The notes under the pieces were generated by a model. The model was given only the letters and a program-made list of their open reading frames with translations, had not been told where the DNA came from and did not search any database. Both the position numbers and the translations under genes were made by a program. Of a DNA stretch of 35,288 bases, positions 15,780-24,549 are shown one piece after another. The stretch lies in the NCBI GenBank assembly GCA_025351455.1, contig JANXVW010000193.1:1-35288 (forward strand), read 5' to 3'. This stretch comes from Betaproteobacteria bacterium (GTDB taxonomy: Bacteria > Pseudomonadota > Gammaproteobacteria > Burkholderiales > JACQAP01). Within the stretch, counting starts at the first letter, position 1, and every line of letters starts with the position of its first letter.

Positions 15780-16981
15780 TTGTATACGTGCTCCCGCGTC
15801 AGCGGATAAGGCACGGAGCCGTCCGCCAAAGCCTTCGTGCCGAGTATCTGGAAGATCGAGATCCAGCCCCGATCGAAAGCGTGCGCCGAGCCGGCCATGT
15901 AAATGCGCCAGATGCGGTACATCTTCTCGCCCACGATCCGTCGCGCCTCTTCCTGCCGCGCCTCGAGCCTGCTCACCCATTCCCACAGTGTTTTCGCATA
16001 ATGCGGTCGCAGGCACTCGGCATCCCAGGGCTCCAGGCCCTGCGCCGACATCTCGGTGAGTACGCGCGAGATGTGCACCAGTTCGCCGCCCGGAAATACA
16101 TACTCATCGACAAAATCCCCGATGCCGCTGCCCAGCTCCGCATCTTCCAGCGAATTGGTCGTGATGCCGTGGTTCATGACCATGCCGCCCGGCTTGAGCA
16201 GCCGGTATATCTTCCCGAAATACGCCTTGAGATTGCGTTTTCCCACATGTTCGAACATGCCCACGCTGGCAATTTTGTCGAAGGGCTCGTCTTCGACAAC
16301 GTCGCGATAATCCATCAGGTGCACTTCGCAGCGGCCTTCAAGCCCGGATTCCCTGATCCTCTGCGTAGCATAGGCATGTTGCTCGTCGGATAGCGTGATT
16401 CCCAGCGCCTTTACGCCGTAATGCCGGACCGCCCACAGGATCAGGCCGCCCCAGCCGCAGCCGACATCGAGGAGCCTCTCGCCCGGCTTGAGTTCGAGCT
16501 TGCGGCAGATATGGTCGAGCTTGTACTCCTGGGCCGCGTCGAGTGTATCGCTGGGCGTCTTGAAGTAAGCACAGGAGTAAACGCGGTTGCGGTCGAGCCA
16601 AAGGCCATAGAAATCATTGCCGACATCGTAATGGTGCTGGATGTTCTTGCGATCGGCGGGACGGGTGTGCCGCCACCACTTCCAGACCTTCGAGCGATTG
16701 TGGTACGTGGTCGAATCGCCGGAAACCAGCCCTTCGCCGAGGCGAATGGTCTCGCGAATGTCGCCTTCGAGGTCGAGCTGGCCTTCAACATACGCCTTGG
16801 CGATCCCGCCCAGGCTCGGATTGGCGAGCGACATCAGCGCCTGGGGCGACTTGACCGTCAGGCGCAAGTGCTCTTCGGTTCCGGATCGGATGGTATTGCC
16901 GTTCCAAAGGGTCATGCTGATGGGCAGGCCTACGCGCTTCAGGCGGCTCTCGAGCATACCTATCATGCGGGATTCCAGCAT
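15776..16981 (-). CDS. cfa: Cyclopropane-fatty-acyl-phospholipid synthase
   Basis: Cfa transfers a methylene from S-adenosylmethionine onto unsaturated phospholipid acyl chains at the membrane, usually on entry to stationary phase or under acid stress. The 401-residue protein has the N-terminal lipid-binding part and a class I methyltransferase core: IQHHYDVGNDFYGLWLD (about 114-130), LLDVGCGWGGL (170-180), GITLSDEQHAYA, and SVGMFEHVGKRN. The track start at 17017 is a TTG; ATG 16981 has GGAGA 6 nt upstream, so I prefer it. The stop overlaps the next gene (CNP1-like) as ATGA. Confidence 0.95.
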   Translation of the reverse strand: MLESRMIGMLESRLKRVGLPISMTLWNGNTIRSGTEEHLRLTVKSPQALMSLANPSLGGIAKAYVEGQLDLEGDIRETIRLGEGLVSGDSTTYHNRSKVWKWWRHTRPADRKNIQHHYDVGNDFYGLWLDRNRVYSCAYFKTPSDTLDAAQEYKLDHICRKLELKPGERLLDVGCGWGGLILWAVRHYGVKALGITLSDEQHAYATQRIRESGLEGRCEVHLMDYRDVVEDEPFDKIASVGMFEHVGKRNLKAYFGKIYRLLKPGGMVMNHGITTNSLEDAELGSGIGDFVDEYVFPGGELVHISRVLTEMSAQGLEPWDAECLRPHYAKTLWEWVSRLEARQEEARRIVGEKMYRIWRIYMAGSAHAFDRGWISIFQILGTKALADGSVPYPLTREHVYK

Positions 16982-17076
16982 CGCGCTCTCCGAGAAATCT
17001 GGTTTACGGAAAACCAACGGCGGCCCGAAGGTCGCCGTTATTGTACTGGTTACACCGCCAGTGCAGAAAACCGCTT

Positions 17077-17664
17077 TTACAAAGCCAGATCTTGCAGGAG
17101 GGAAGCCACGGTGCCCGACCTGGCCTTGTCTATCGTCACGGCATAGTTTGGATGGTCTATCCCCATCGACAGCCCAACTCCCTGCTTCAACGCCTGTTTC
17201 ATCGGCGCGGACAATTCGAAACGCAGGAAATGCACGGCGGAGGTCTTGACGTCGTTTTCCCGGTCAAGGTCCTCGTCGGCGATCGCATAGGCACGCGGCT
17301 GTCCTTCCACTGCGACCCAGACGCGGTCCTCGATGCCGATGAGTTGCGCCAGCGCCACACGCCGTTCGTCGATGTCGGGGTATTCGATCAGCATCGTCGC
17401 CTTCCAGTTGCTGCCGTCCGGAACCAGCGGATTGTACGAATCCAGTTCGTCGCGGATGCCTTCCTCCTCGAAGATGCGTTCCACGCGCAGCATTTCCTGG
17501 ATCTGGTAACGCATGGTGAGTTCGTCCTCGAACACCAGCGTCACATGCCCGCCGAACTGCACGGTTCGATGCTTCTTGTGCGCCAGGACCCGCTGGCGGA
17601 ATTCCTTGCGCGCCTTGGCGTATTGTTCCAGGGACATCAGGCTCTCTGCGGTGATCGCGCCCAT
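17077..17664 (-). CDS. DUF3501 family protein
   Basis: A 195-residue soluble protein starting MGAITAESLMSLEQYAKARKEF and containing RTVQFGGHVTLVFEDELTMRYQIQEMLRVERI, which I recognise as DUF3501. It has no membrane segment, signal or metal motif. AGAGGA 6 nt before ATG 17664 fixes the start; the longer track start overlaps the upstream gene out of frame. It lies 38 bp after the Fe-S protein and is the third gene of the rubrerythrin operon. This trio recurs in proteobacteria and suggests a shared role in handling oxidants or redox stress, but the biochemical job of DUF3501 is unknown. Confidence 0.85.
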   Translation of the reverse strand: MGAITAESLMSLEQYAKARKEFRQRVLAHKKHRTVQFGGHVTLVFEDELTMRYQIQEMLRVERIFEEEGIRDELDSYNPLVPDGSNWKATMLIEYPDIDERRVALAQLIGIEDRVWVAVEGQPRAYAIADEDLDRENDVKTSAVHFLRFELSAPMKQALKQGVGLSMGIDHPNYAVTIDKARSGTVASLLQDLAL

Positions 17665-17702
17665 CTCTTTCCTCTTGTGGTCGTACCCGCCAGCATGCAT
17701 CG

Positions 17703-19046
17703 TCACAGCCCGTAGGCAATGCGAATGAGCGTCAGCGGATGCTGCTTCTCGGATTTGCCCTCGCCGGGGCCGCCCTCTGCGATGCCCTGCCCTATGTGGC
17801 GGCCGGCGATCGCGCAATCGGAACTTATATAGTCGGGCGCCGTGGACGCCATCTGGCGGAAAACCGGCCGGCCGATCTTCATCGAGTCGGCGAAAAATTC
17901 CGTCTTGACGCCCCAGGTACCGTCGTGTCCGGCGCAACGCTCCACCGTGTTGACTTCGGTCTGCGGCACGAGTTCGAACACTTCCCGCGTCTTCTGCCCC
18001 ATGTTCTGCACCCGCAGGTGACAGGGGATGTGATACGACACCTTGCCGAGCGGCGTCTTGAAATCGGTTTTGAGCAATCCGTCCCGCTTTCGCATGATGA
18101 GATATTCGAACGGGTCGAACATCGCTTCCTGCACAGCTTTGACGTCGGCGTCATCGGGGAACATCAGCGGCAGTTCCTGTTTGAACATCAACGTACAGGA
18201 CGGCACGGCGGTAAGAATGGCATAGCCTTCCCGCGCCAGCTTCGCGAGCACGGGAATGTTGGCCTGTTTGAGTTTGGCCACGGCGTCGAGGTCGCCCAGT
18301 TCAAGCTTGGGCATGCCGCAACAGGCCTCTTTCTCGACGACAATAGCCGGCACCTCGTTGTGCTGGAGAATCTTCAACAGGTCGTGGCCGATGCCCGGTT
18401 CGTTGTAGTTCACGTAACAGGTGGAAAATATTGCCACCTTGCCGGGCGCGCTCTTGCCACCTTTCACCGGAAACGACGAATCCGGCCGGGCGGTGCCGCG
18501 AAAATGCTGACTCGTGTATTCCGGCAAAATCCGGTCCTTGTGCACGCCGAGAACGGACTGCATCACCTTGCGTGCGACGGGCGCTTTATTGACCGCATTG
18601 ACCATCTGCACCACCACCGGGATGGACGCCAGCTTGCCGACCGCATCGGTGCTGGTCAGCAGCTTGTCGCGGAATCTGGTCCCGCCTTTTTTGAATTTGA
18701 CCGCCTTGGCACGCAGCATCAGATGCGGGAAATCGATATTCCAGCGATGCGGCGGCACGTACGGACACTTGGACATGTAGCACATGTCACACAAATAGCA
18801 TTTGTCGACGACCTTGCCGAAATCATGTTTGTCGACCCCATCGAGTTCACCGGTCTTGCCTTCGTCGATCAGGTCGAACAAGGTCGGAAACGCCGTGCAA
18901 AGATTCACGCAACGGCGGCAGCCATGACAGATGTCGAAGACCCGATGCATTTCGGCATGCACCTTGTCCTCGTCATAGAAGTCGGCGGACTGCCAGGCGA
19001 TTGGATGTCGTGTCGGCGCTTCGAGCGAGCCTTCGCTTACGGTCAT
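17703..19046 (-). CDS. Fe-S oxidoreductase with heterodisulfide-reductase-like CCG domains
   Basis: This 447-residue protein has two N-terminal 4Fe-4S motifs (Cys40, 43, 46, 50 in CHGCRRCVNLC; Cys83, 86, 89, 94 in CYLCDMCYMSKCP) followed by two CCG-type (HdrB/GlpC) regions, visible at CCGMPKLELGDLD and at CAGHDGTWGVK. Such proteins pass electrons between a quinone or ferredoxin and a partner enzyme; GlpC is the best-known relative. ATG 19046 is chosen because the track start lies in the upstream repeat element. It sits between rubrerythrin and DUF3501 on one strand, so it is a plausible electron donor to the rubrerythrin; that link is inference. It has no membrane segment. Confidence 0.85.
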   Translation of the reverse strand: MTVSEGSLEAPTRHPIAWQSADFYDEDKVHAEMHRVFDICHGCRRCVNLCTAFPTLFDLIDEGKTGELDGVDKHDFGKVVDKCYLCDMCYMSKCPYVPPHRWNIDFPHLMLRAKAVKFKKGGTRFRDKLLTSTDAVGKLASIPVVVQMVNAVNKAPVARKVMQSVLGVHKDRILPEYTSQHFRGTARPDSSFPVKGGKSAPGKVAIFSTCYVNYNEPGIGHDLLKILQHNEVPAIVVEKEACCGMPKLELGDLDAVAKLKQANIPVLAKLAREGYAILTAVPSCTLMFKQELPLMFPDDADVKAVQEAMFDPFEYLIMRKRDGLLKTDFKTPLGKVSYHIPCHLRVQNMGQKTREVFELVPQTEVNTVERCAGHDGTWGVKTEFFADSMKIGRPVFRQMASTAPDYISSDCAIAGRHIGQGIAEGGPGEGKSEKQHPLTLIRIAYGL

Positions 19047-19050
19047 ATAT

Positions 19051-19147
19051 GCGTGAGGGGTGAGGCGTGAGGGGTGAGGGGTGTTCAACGCACAGGGGGA
19101 TAAGGCATGTCGGCCTTTTCGCCTCACGCCTCTCTCCTTACACCTTA
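19051..19147. repeat. Inverted tandem-repeat element (GCGTGAGGGGTGAGG type)
   Basis: Left arm 19051-19082 repeats GCGTGAGGGGTGAG; right arm (19120-19147, CGCCTCACGCCTCTCTCCTT) is its imperfect reverse complement. It fills the gap between the rubrerythrin stop and the Fe-S gene start, inside the operon, so it should be transcribed and could fold in the mRNA. Confidence 0.75.
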
Positions 19148-19156
19148 CCGAAGAAC

Positions 19157-19579
19157 TCAGTCCGTCAGCGCGTCGAGGGCCTTCTGGAACCGGTTGGCGT
19201 GCGAACGTTCCGCCTTGGCCAACGTTTCGAACCAGTCCGCGATTTCGTCGAACCCTTCGTCGCGGGCACCCTTGGCCATTCCCGGATACATGTCGGTGTA
19301 TTCGTGGGTTTCGCCGGCGATCGCCGCCTTCAGGTTGTCGCGGGAGCGGCCGATCGGCAGACCGGTCGCCGGATCGCCGACGGATTCCAGGTATTCCAGG
19401 TGACCGTGCGCATGGCCGGTTTCACCTTCCGCGGTTGAACGGAAAATCGATGCCACGTCGTTTTGCCCTTCCACGTCCGCTTTCGCTGCGAAGTAGAGGT
19501 AACGTCGATTGGCCTGGGATTCGCCCGAAAATGCATCCTTCAAACTCTGTTCGGTCTTCGACCCTTTGAGTGCTTTCAT
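19157..19579 (-). CDS. Rubrerythrin-family protein lacking the rubredoxin domain
   Basis: A 140-residue ferritin-like di-iron protein. Ligand motifs are clear: Glu in [14 protein letters not shown], the [14 protein letters not shown] pair, [10 protein letters not shown] and AERSHANRF. Classical rubrerythrins (about 190 residues) end in a rubredoxin FeS4 domain; here the protein stops after the ferritin-like domain (..ALDALTD), so electrons must come from another protein, possibly the adjacent Fe-S oxidoreductase. Rubrerythrins reduce hydrogen peroxide. The start is set by a perfect AAGGAGGT before the ATG. It is first in its operon, behind a promoter with an operator-like palindrome. Confidence 0.93.
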   Translation of the reverse strand: MKALKGSKTEQSLKDAFSGESQANRRYLYFAAKADVEGQNDVASIFRSTAEGETGHAHGHLEYLESVGDPATGLPIGRSRDNLKAAIAGETHEYTDMYPGMAKGARDEGFDEIADWFETLAKAERSHANRFQKALDALTD

Positions 19580-19650
19580 GCTGACCTCCTTGTCATTCAA
19601 GTTGGTTCGAATCGGACAGCGGCCACCAAAATCTCGCTGCCACATCCTGA

Positions 19651-19667
19651 ATTAGACTAACTCTAAT
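19651..19667. promoter_or_regulatory. Operator-like palindrome in the rubrerythrin promoter
   Basis: ATTAGA-ctaac-TCTAAT is a perfect 6-bp dyad with a 5-bp spacer, at about +4 to +20 of the predicted transcript. The position suits a repressor. The regulator is not identifiable; it is not a textbook Fur, PerR or IscR box. Confidence 0.55.
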
Positions 19668-19677
19668 CGGTAAACCG

Positions 19678-19706
19678 AGTGTAGGCATAGGCGCCGACCA
19701 AGTCAA
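19678..19706 (-). promoter_or_regulatory. Predicted sigma-70 promoter of the rubrerythrin operon
   Basis: On the minus strand TTGACT (19706-19701), a 17-bp spacer and TACACT (19683-19678) lead to a start near 19671, about 90 nt before the rubrerythrin ATG. Confidence 0.6.
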
Positions 19707-20136
19707 CAATAGCCTGCACACGTGGCGATTCGTTCGGATGAACCATCGAAGGTCGGCCTGCCGACTTCGTCTCCGATAATAATTTCCGCCGCTATTCAGG
19801 TCCGATCGGCCGATGCCAACGGAACCCGACGCCGGCGCATGCTGCGGTCGGCAGTCGTCAACGCGCGCTGAACGCACTCGCGTGGAGAAACCGGGCAATC
19901 GGCCTGGATCGAGCCGGACCCAATGCTTTCAGGAAGCGTCCGCACTGCGCGCGTAATAAAGTGCCAATTCCAAAGACGCGGCAAGCCAGACCGTCGCGAC
20001 ACCGGATGCTCCACCTGGTATTCGAACGAGGTCCAGCTATGGCACTGGTCGCGGAAACCGTTTAGTCTTACCGCACTTCTGCAGGGAGAACAACGACATT
20101 GCGCTCGGAACCGGCAAATCCACACACGGCGATTTC
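19707..20136. other. Gene-less stretch before the diguanylate cyclase
   Basis: Overlapping Arg/Pro-rich ORFs only. The frame of the diguanylate cyclase is open for about 180 bases upstream of its ATG but contains no start codon. I see no RNA gene, repeat or strong promoter. Confidence 0.5.
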
Positions 20137-21204
20137 ATGCTGACAAGAACAAACATCGGACTGACCATCGAGCAGGACGAACTGAAGGGTTTTTCCAGGA
20201 CTATCGCGGAAATCGAGTGGCTGCTGCTCGGCCTCGTCCTCGTTTATCTGCTCGCGGGCGCGCCCCCGGACGACGGCAGGGTCGCCATCCACACCGCGCT
20301 CTTCTTCTTCACGGCCTTCATCCTCGGCCTGCACTATGTGCATTTCTACAAGCTGGAGAACCGCCCCAAGCTGATGTTCGAAAACTGGGTGATGATCGTG
20401 TTCATCACCTGGGTGGTCTGGTACACCGGACAAATCAACAGCCCGCTGCTCAACCTCTACCTGCTGCCGATCATCGCCAGCGCACTCATTTTCGGCAAGC
20501 TGCCGACCGCGCTGAAGGTCGGCGCCATCATCGCCTGCTTCATGTATTTCGCTCACAACCCGAAATCGAAGACGCTGCTTACGCTGCCTTTCTGGGGCGA
20601 ACTGCTTGCGCTTTGCGCACCGATGATTCTGGTCGCCTACATCACCACGATGCTCGCTGCCGATATCCGTCATGCGGTGGACAAGATCAAGCAGGTGTCC
20701 GATACGGACGAACTGACCGGCACCTACAACATGCGCGCGTTTTCGTCGATGCTGCAGCGCGCCTTCCGCCAGGCGGTGCGCTACGGCCACGCGCTGTCGG
20801 TGGTCATGATCGATTCGGACAACCTCAAGCAGATCAACGATACGCACGGGCACGAATCCGGCAACCGGCTGCTGCAGCATCTGGTGCGCTGCATACGCGA
20901 GCAATTGCGCGGCTCGGACGTCATGGCGCGCTTCGGCGGCGACGAGTTCATCGTGCTGCTGCCGGAGACCAACAACAAAGGGGCGTTGGAAATGGCGGAG
21001 CGCATCCGCAAGGCCGTCGAAATCTCGCGCTTCGACGTGCGCAGCGGCGATGCCAGCATTACCGTGAGCCTCGGCGTTGCCAGCTACCCGGAGGACGGAG
21101 GCAACCTCGATGTCATCCTCGACAAGGCGGACAAGGCCATGTACCGCGCCAAGCAACGCGGTCGCAACAAGGTCGTCGCTTATACCGAAGACGAAGCAGC
21201 CTGA
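20137..21204 (+). CDS. Membrane-bound diguanylate cyclase (GGDEF)
   Basis: This enzyme makes cyclic di-GMP, which shifts cells from motility to biofilm. The 355-residue protein has about five or six hydrophobic segments in residues 25-175 (e.g. WLLLGLVLVYLLAG; LFFFTAFILGL; WVMIVFITWVVWY) and one GGDEF domain (from TDELTGTYNMRAF at about 190). The active-site GGDEF is intact at 267-271. An inhibitory I-site RGSD sits at 258-261, exactly five residues before it, so product inhibition is likely. No EAL domain is present. The start is the first in-frame ATG; the ribosome site is poor. It overlaps the convergent DUF3025 gene by 25 bp. The 464-residue ORF in another frame is a shadow. Confidence 0.94.
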   Translation: MLTRTNIGLTIEQDELKGFSRTIAEIEWLLLGLVLVYLLAGAPPDDGRVAIHTALFFFTAFILGLHYVHFYKLENRPKLMFENWVMIVFITWVVWYTGQINSPLLNLYLLPIIASALIFGKLPTALKVGAIIACFMYFAHNPKSKTLLTLPFWGELLALCAPMILVAYITTMLAADIRHAVDKIKQVSDTDELTGTYNMRAFSSMLQRAFRQAVRYGHALSVVMIDSDNLKQINDTHGHESGNRLLQHLVRCIREQLRGSDVMARFGGDEFIVLLPETNNKGALEMAERIRKAVEISRFDVRSGDASITVSLGVASYPEDGGNLDVILDKADKAMYRAKQRGRNKVVAYTEDEAA

Positions 21205-22025
21205 TCCGGCGTACCGGAGCCCGCGCGGCCCGCACGGAAGTAGTCCGTGTTGTCGTAAAAACTTTCCTGCTCGTTCTCTTTCCACCATCCCGGCACGCCC
21301 AGTACCGGCAGCGGTGACAGTTCCCGGCCGTGGCTCATGCGCGTCCGATCCCACATATAGGCGGCAACCAGGCGGTCGGCTTGAGCAACCTGCGCGTTCA
21401 GGTCCAGGTGCATGAATTCACCCGATACATTGAGCAGCACTGCCTTTCCCGTCATGCCGATGAAGGGATCCAGCGCCTTGTGGTAGAGCGCATGGCCGAA
21501 CAGCATGAAGCGCATGCGTTCCCGGGCCTCTTCGCGGCGTTTCCAGAACAGCTCTTTCCAGCGGAATTCGCGAACCAGTTCAAGCAGCCCGGCATCGCTC
21601 GAAACGACCACCACACCCTCCTCGTCGAACAGCGTCAATGCATCGCGAACCGGGGTCCGGTTGCCCGATTGCGCCGCCGACAATGATTCGTAGTGTCGCG
21701 CGTTGATCACGGCCTTGGTGGTGGGGAAGGTCATCCACGCCAGTGCATTAAACAAGTCGTGCCAGTCCAGCGGACGCATCTGTACTTCGCCCCTGAGGAA
21801 GGCGCGCGGCTCGAAGCCGTCCTTGAACTCCCTGGGCTTCTCGGTCTGCGCGACGAAACGCACGCGTAATCCCTGTGCATTGACGACCCTGCCAGCCTCG
21901 TGGACCAGGGCATTGAGCGTTTCGGGATCCGGCCAACCGATCTGCGGAAGATTGCTGCCGGCGGCCCGCAGCGGCGCAAACATGGCGGAGCGGTTCAGCC
22001 AGTCGGTATTCCAGTAATCGGCCAT
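21180..22025 (-). CDS. DUF3025 domain-containing protein
   Basis: A 281-residue soluble protein starting [19 protein letters not shown], with the stretch [27 protein letters not shown] that marks DUF3025, a family common in Betaproteobacteria and without known function. No signal peptide, membrane segment or metal motif is visible. The middle ([34 protein letters not shown]) and [27 protein letters not shown] are also typical. No Shine-Dalgarno precedes the ATG. It is divergent from the flavoprotein gene (64 bp) and convergent with the diguanylate cyclase. The other minus-strand ORF of 543 codons overlapping it is a shadow. Confidence 0.85.
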   Translation of the reverse strand: MADYWNTDWLNRSAMFAPLRAAGSNLPQIGWPDPETLNALVHEAGRVVNAQGLRVRFVAQTEKPREFKDGFEPRAFLRGEVQMRPLDWHDLFNALAWMTFPTTKAVINARHYESLSAAQSGNRTPVRDALTLFDEEGVVVVSSDAGLLELVREFRWKELFWKRREEARERMRFMLFGHALYHKALDPFIGMTGKAVLLNVSGEFMHLDLNAQVAQADRLVAAYMWDRTRMSHGRELSPLPVLGVPGWWKENEQESFYDNTDYFRAGRAGSGTPDQAASSSV

Positions 22026-22089
22026 TCAGTTGCGCGGGGGCGTTCGGGTAACATGCGGTCCTTGCAGTATAGCCATCGGAAAAAGCATC

Positions 22090-23196
22090 GTGACCGAACA
22101 AGTTGATTGCGCCGTCATCGGCGCCGGCGTCGTCGGACTCGCCATCGCCCGCGAGCTCGCCATGGCGGGGCGCGAAGTCGTCGTGCTGGAAGCGGCGGAC
22201 GCCATCGGCACGCACACCAGTTCGCGCAATTCCGAAGTCATCCATGCCGGCCTGTATTACCCGAAGGGTTCGCTGAAAGCCCGTTTCTGCGTATCCGGCA
22301 AGGCGCTGCTCTACGACTACTGCGCCGGGCACGGTGTGCCCCACAGCAACATCGGCAAGATCGTCGTGGCGGTGACAGACAATGAAATCACCACGCTGAA
22401 GAATTATGTCCAGAAAGCCGAGGACAACGGCGTTGCGGATTTGCGCTGGCTGTCGCGCGAAGAGCTGCGCAAACTCGAGCCGGAAGTCGAATGCGTTGCC
22501 GGCTTCCTGTCGCCCTCCACCGGCATCGTCGACAGCCATGCGCTGATGCTCGCCTACCAGGGCGACGCGGAAAACCACGGTGCCGCCCTGGTGTTGAAGA
22601 GCCCGGTCCAATCCGGGGCAATCGGCTCCGGGGCCATTGTGCTGAATGTCGGCGGCGATGAGCCCATGACCATCGCCTGCAGAAGCGTCGTCAATTCCGC
22701 CGGCCTGTTCGCGCAAAACATTGCCCGCTCGATCGACAGCATGCCCGCGATGTTCATTCCTCCGCAATATTTCGCCAAGGCGCACTACTACACGTTGTCG
22801 GGCCGGCCGCCGTTCAAGCGCCTGGTCTATCCGGTGGCCAGCAACGCCCATCTCGGCGTGCACGTGACGGTGGACATGGCCGGGCAGATCCGCTTCGGCC
22901 CGGATGTCTCGTGGGTGGACACGGTGGACTACAGCTTCGATCACTCGCGCGAACCGCTGTTCTACGAAGCGATCCGCAAATACTATCCGGGACTCAGAGA
23001 CGGCCAGCTTCAACCCGGCTACACCGGCATACGCCCGAAGGTCTCCGGGCCGAAAGAACCGGCGGCCGATTTCGTCATCAGTGGTCCGCGTGACCATGGC
23101 GTCGCCGGCCTGGTCAATCTCTTCGGCATTGAGTCGCCGGGATTGACCGCTTCGCTGGCGATCGCCGGTCGCGTCAGGGAGTTGCTGCAAGGTTAG
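22090..23196 (+). CDS. FAD-dependent oxidoreductase, L-2-hydroxyglutarate oxidase-like
   Basis: A 368-residue DAO-superfamily flavoprotein. The dinucleotide-binding motif lies at residues 9-24 ([16 protein letters not shown]), then [29 protein letters not shown], the family signature of L-2-hydroxyglutarate oxidases (LhgO/YgaF), and a C-terminal FAD segment ([39 protein letters not shown]). Relatives oxidise L-2-hydroxyglutarate and pass electrons to the respiratory chain. The start is a GTG at 22090; the track's earlier start adds an unrelated 20 residues. It stands 33 bp before the PaaK-like gene on the same strand, so it may share that transcript. Another 2-hydroxy acid substrate remains possible. 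Confidence 0.88.
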   Translation: MTEQVDCAVIGAGVVGLAIARELAMAGREVVVLEAADAIGTHTSSRNSEVIHAGLYYPKGSLKARFCVSGKALLYDYCAGHGVPHSNIGKIVVAVTDNEITTLKNYVQKAEDNGVADLRWLSREELRKLEPEVECVAGFLSPSTGIVDSHALMLAYQGDAENHGAALVLKSPVQSGAIGSGAIVLNVGGDEPMTIACRSVVNSAGLFAQNIARSIDSMPAMFIPPQYFAKAHYYTLSGRPPFKRLVYPVASNAHLGVHVTVDMAGQIRFGPDVSWVDTVDYSFDHSREPLFYEAIRKYYPGLRDGQLQPGYTGIRPKVSGPKEPAADFVISGPRDHGVAGLVNLFGIESPGLTASLAIAGRVRELLQG

Positions 23197-23229
23197 ACTG
23201 TCAGGAAATCCGCAGCGGGGGGAGAACGC

Positions 23230-24537
23230 ATGGGAGCGATGGACCAGCTGGAACACGTGGAGAAAGCCAGCACCGACGAATTGCGCCGGATGCAACTCGA
23301 CCGCCTGCGCTGGAGCCTCAAGCACGCCTTTGATAACGTGCCGCACTATCGACAGGCCTTCGATGCCGCGGGCGCGCACCCCGACGACCTGAAGGACTTG
23401 TCCGACCTCGCAAAATTTCCGTTCACGACCAAGGCCGAATTACGCGACAACTATCCGTTCGGCATGTTCGCCGTGCCGATGAAGGATATTGTGCGCGTCC
23501 ACGCGTCCAGCGGCACCACCGGCAAGGCCACGGTGGTCGGCTACACGAAGCAGGACATCGAAATGTGGGCTTGCGTCATGGCGCGCTCACTACGCGCAGC
23601 CGGCGCGAAATCGTCCGACATCGTTCACATCGCCTACGGCTACGGCCTGTTCACCGGCGGACTTGGCGCGCATTACGGGGCCGAGGCCCTCGGCGCGACG
23701 GTCATCCCCTGCGGCGGCGGCATGACCGAACGCCAGGTCAAACTCATCCGCGATTTCAAGCCCGACGTCATCATGTGCACGCCGTCCTACCTCCTGGTGA
23801 TCGCGGACGAGTTCGAGCGCCAGGGCCTGGATCCGGCCAAGTCCTCGCCGCGCATCGGCATCTTCGGCGCCGAGCCATGGTCGGAGAGCATGCAGGCGCA
23901 ACTTGAACGGCGCTTCGGCATCGTTGCACTCGACCTGTACGGATTGTCCGAAATCATCGGGCCCGGCGTGGCGGCGGAGTGCATCGAAACGCACGACGGC
24001 CTCACCATCTGGGAAGACCATTTTTATCCCGAGATCATCGATCCCCTGACCGGTGCGGTATTGCCCGACGGCGCAAGCGGGGAGCTCGTGTTCACCTCGC
24101 TCACCAAGGTCGGCATGCCGATCATTCGCTACCGCACGCGCGATCTCACGCGGCTGCTGCCCGGCACCGCGCGCAGCATGCGTCGCATGGCCCGCGTCAC
24201 GGGACGCAGCGACGACATGCTCATCATTCGCGGCGTCAACGTCTTTCCATCGCAGATCGAAGAGATCGTCGTGCAGCAGGCCATGCTCTCGCCGCACTAT
24301 GTCCTCGAAGTGCGCCGCGATGGCCGCATGGACGAGCTCGACGTGCTGGTGGAACGGCGCGCCGACATCCCGGGGCCGCTTGCAGCCGAAACCCGTGGCA
24401 GCGTCGAGCGGGAAGTCGAACGGCTGATCAAAGGCCTGATCGGCGTGAGTACCAACGTGCACGTCGTCGAGCCCGATACCCTGCAGCGTTCGCAGGGCAA
24501 AGCCGTGCGCGTCGTCGACAAGCGGCCAAAGCATTGA
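23230..24537 (+). CDS. Phenylacetate-CoA ligase-like (arylacetate) acyl-CoA ligase
   Basis: A 435-residue member of the ANL superfamily with PaaK architecture. The ATP-binding loop is SSGTTGK at 93-99; other marks are HIAYGYGLFTGGLGAHYGAE, GIFGAEPWSE, DLYGLSEIIGPGV and the hinge/C-domain (RYRTRDLTRLLPG; GRSDDMLIIRGVNVFPSQIEE). PaaK activates phenylacetate or hydroxy-phenylacetates to CoA thioesters. A strong GGGGGGAGA ribosome site precedes the ATG. The usual paa genes are absent; instead a DpgC-like gene follows at 12 bp, so the substrate may be a hydroxylated arylacetate. I therefore leave the symbol blank. Confidence 0.9.
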   Translation: MGAMDQLEHVEKASTDELRRMQLDRLRWSLKHAFDNVPHYRQAFDAAGAHPDDLKDLSDLAKFPFTTKAELRDNYPFGMFAVPMKDIVRVHASSGTTGKATVVGYTKQDIEMWACVMARSLRAAGAKSSDIVHIAYGYGLFTGGLGAHYGAEALGATVIPCGGGMTERQVKLIRDFKPDVIMCTPSYLLVIADEFERQGLDPAKSSPRIGIFGAEPWSESMQAQLERRFGIVALDLYGLSEIIGPGVAAECIETHDGLTIWEDHFYPEIIDPLTGAVLPDGASGELVFTSLTKVGMPIIRYRTRDLTRLLPGTARSMRRMARVTGRSDDMLIIRGVNVFPSQIEEIVVQQAMLSPHYVLEVRRDGRMDELDVLVERRADIPGPLAAETRGSVEREVERLIKGLIGVSTNVHVVEPDTLQRSQGKAVRVVDKRPKH

Positions 24538-24549
24538 GAGGGGAACAAC

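Noticed and set aside
19606-19640. tRNA fragment (GGTTCGAATC ... CCACCA)
   Set aside because: The flanks of the T-loop-like sequence do not pair, and no anticodon arm or acceptor partner exists; it lies in the rubrerythrin leader.
19923-21317. 464-residue ORF in another frame over the diguanylate cyclase
   Set aside because: Arg/Gln/His-rich low-complexity translation; the GGDEF frame is clearly the real one.
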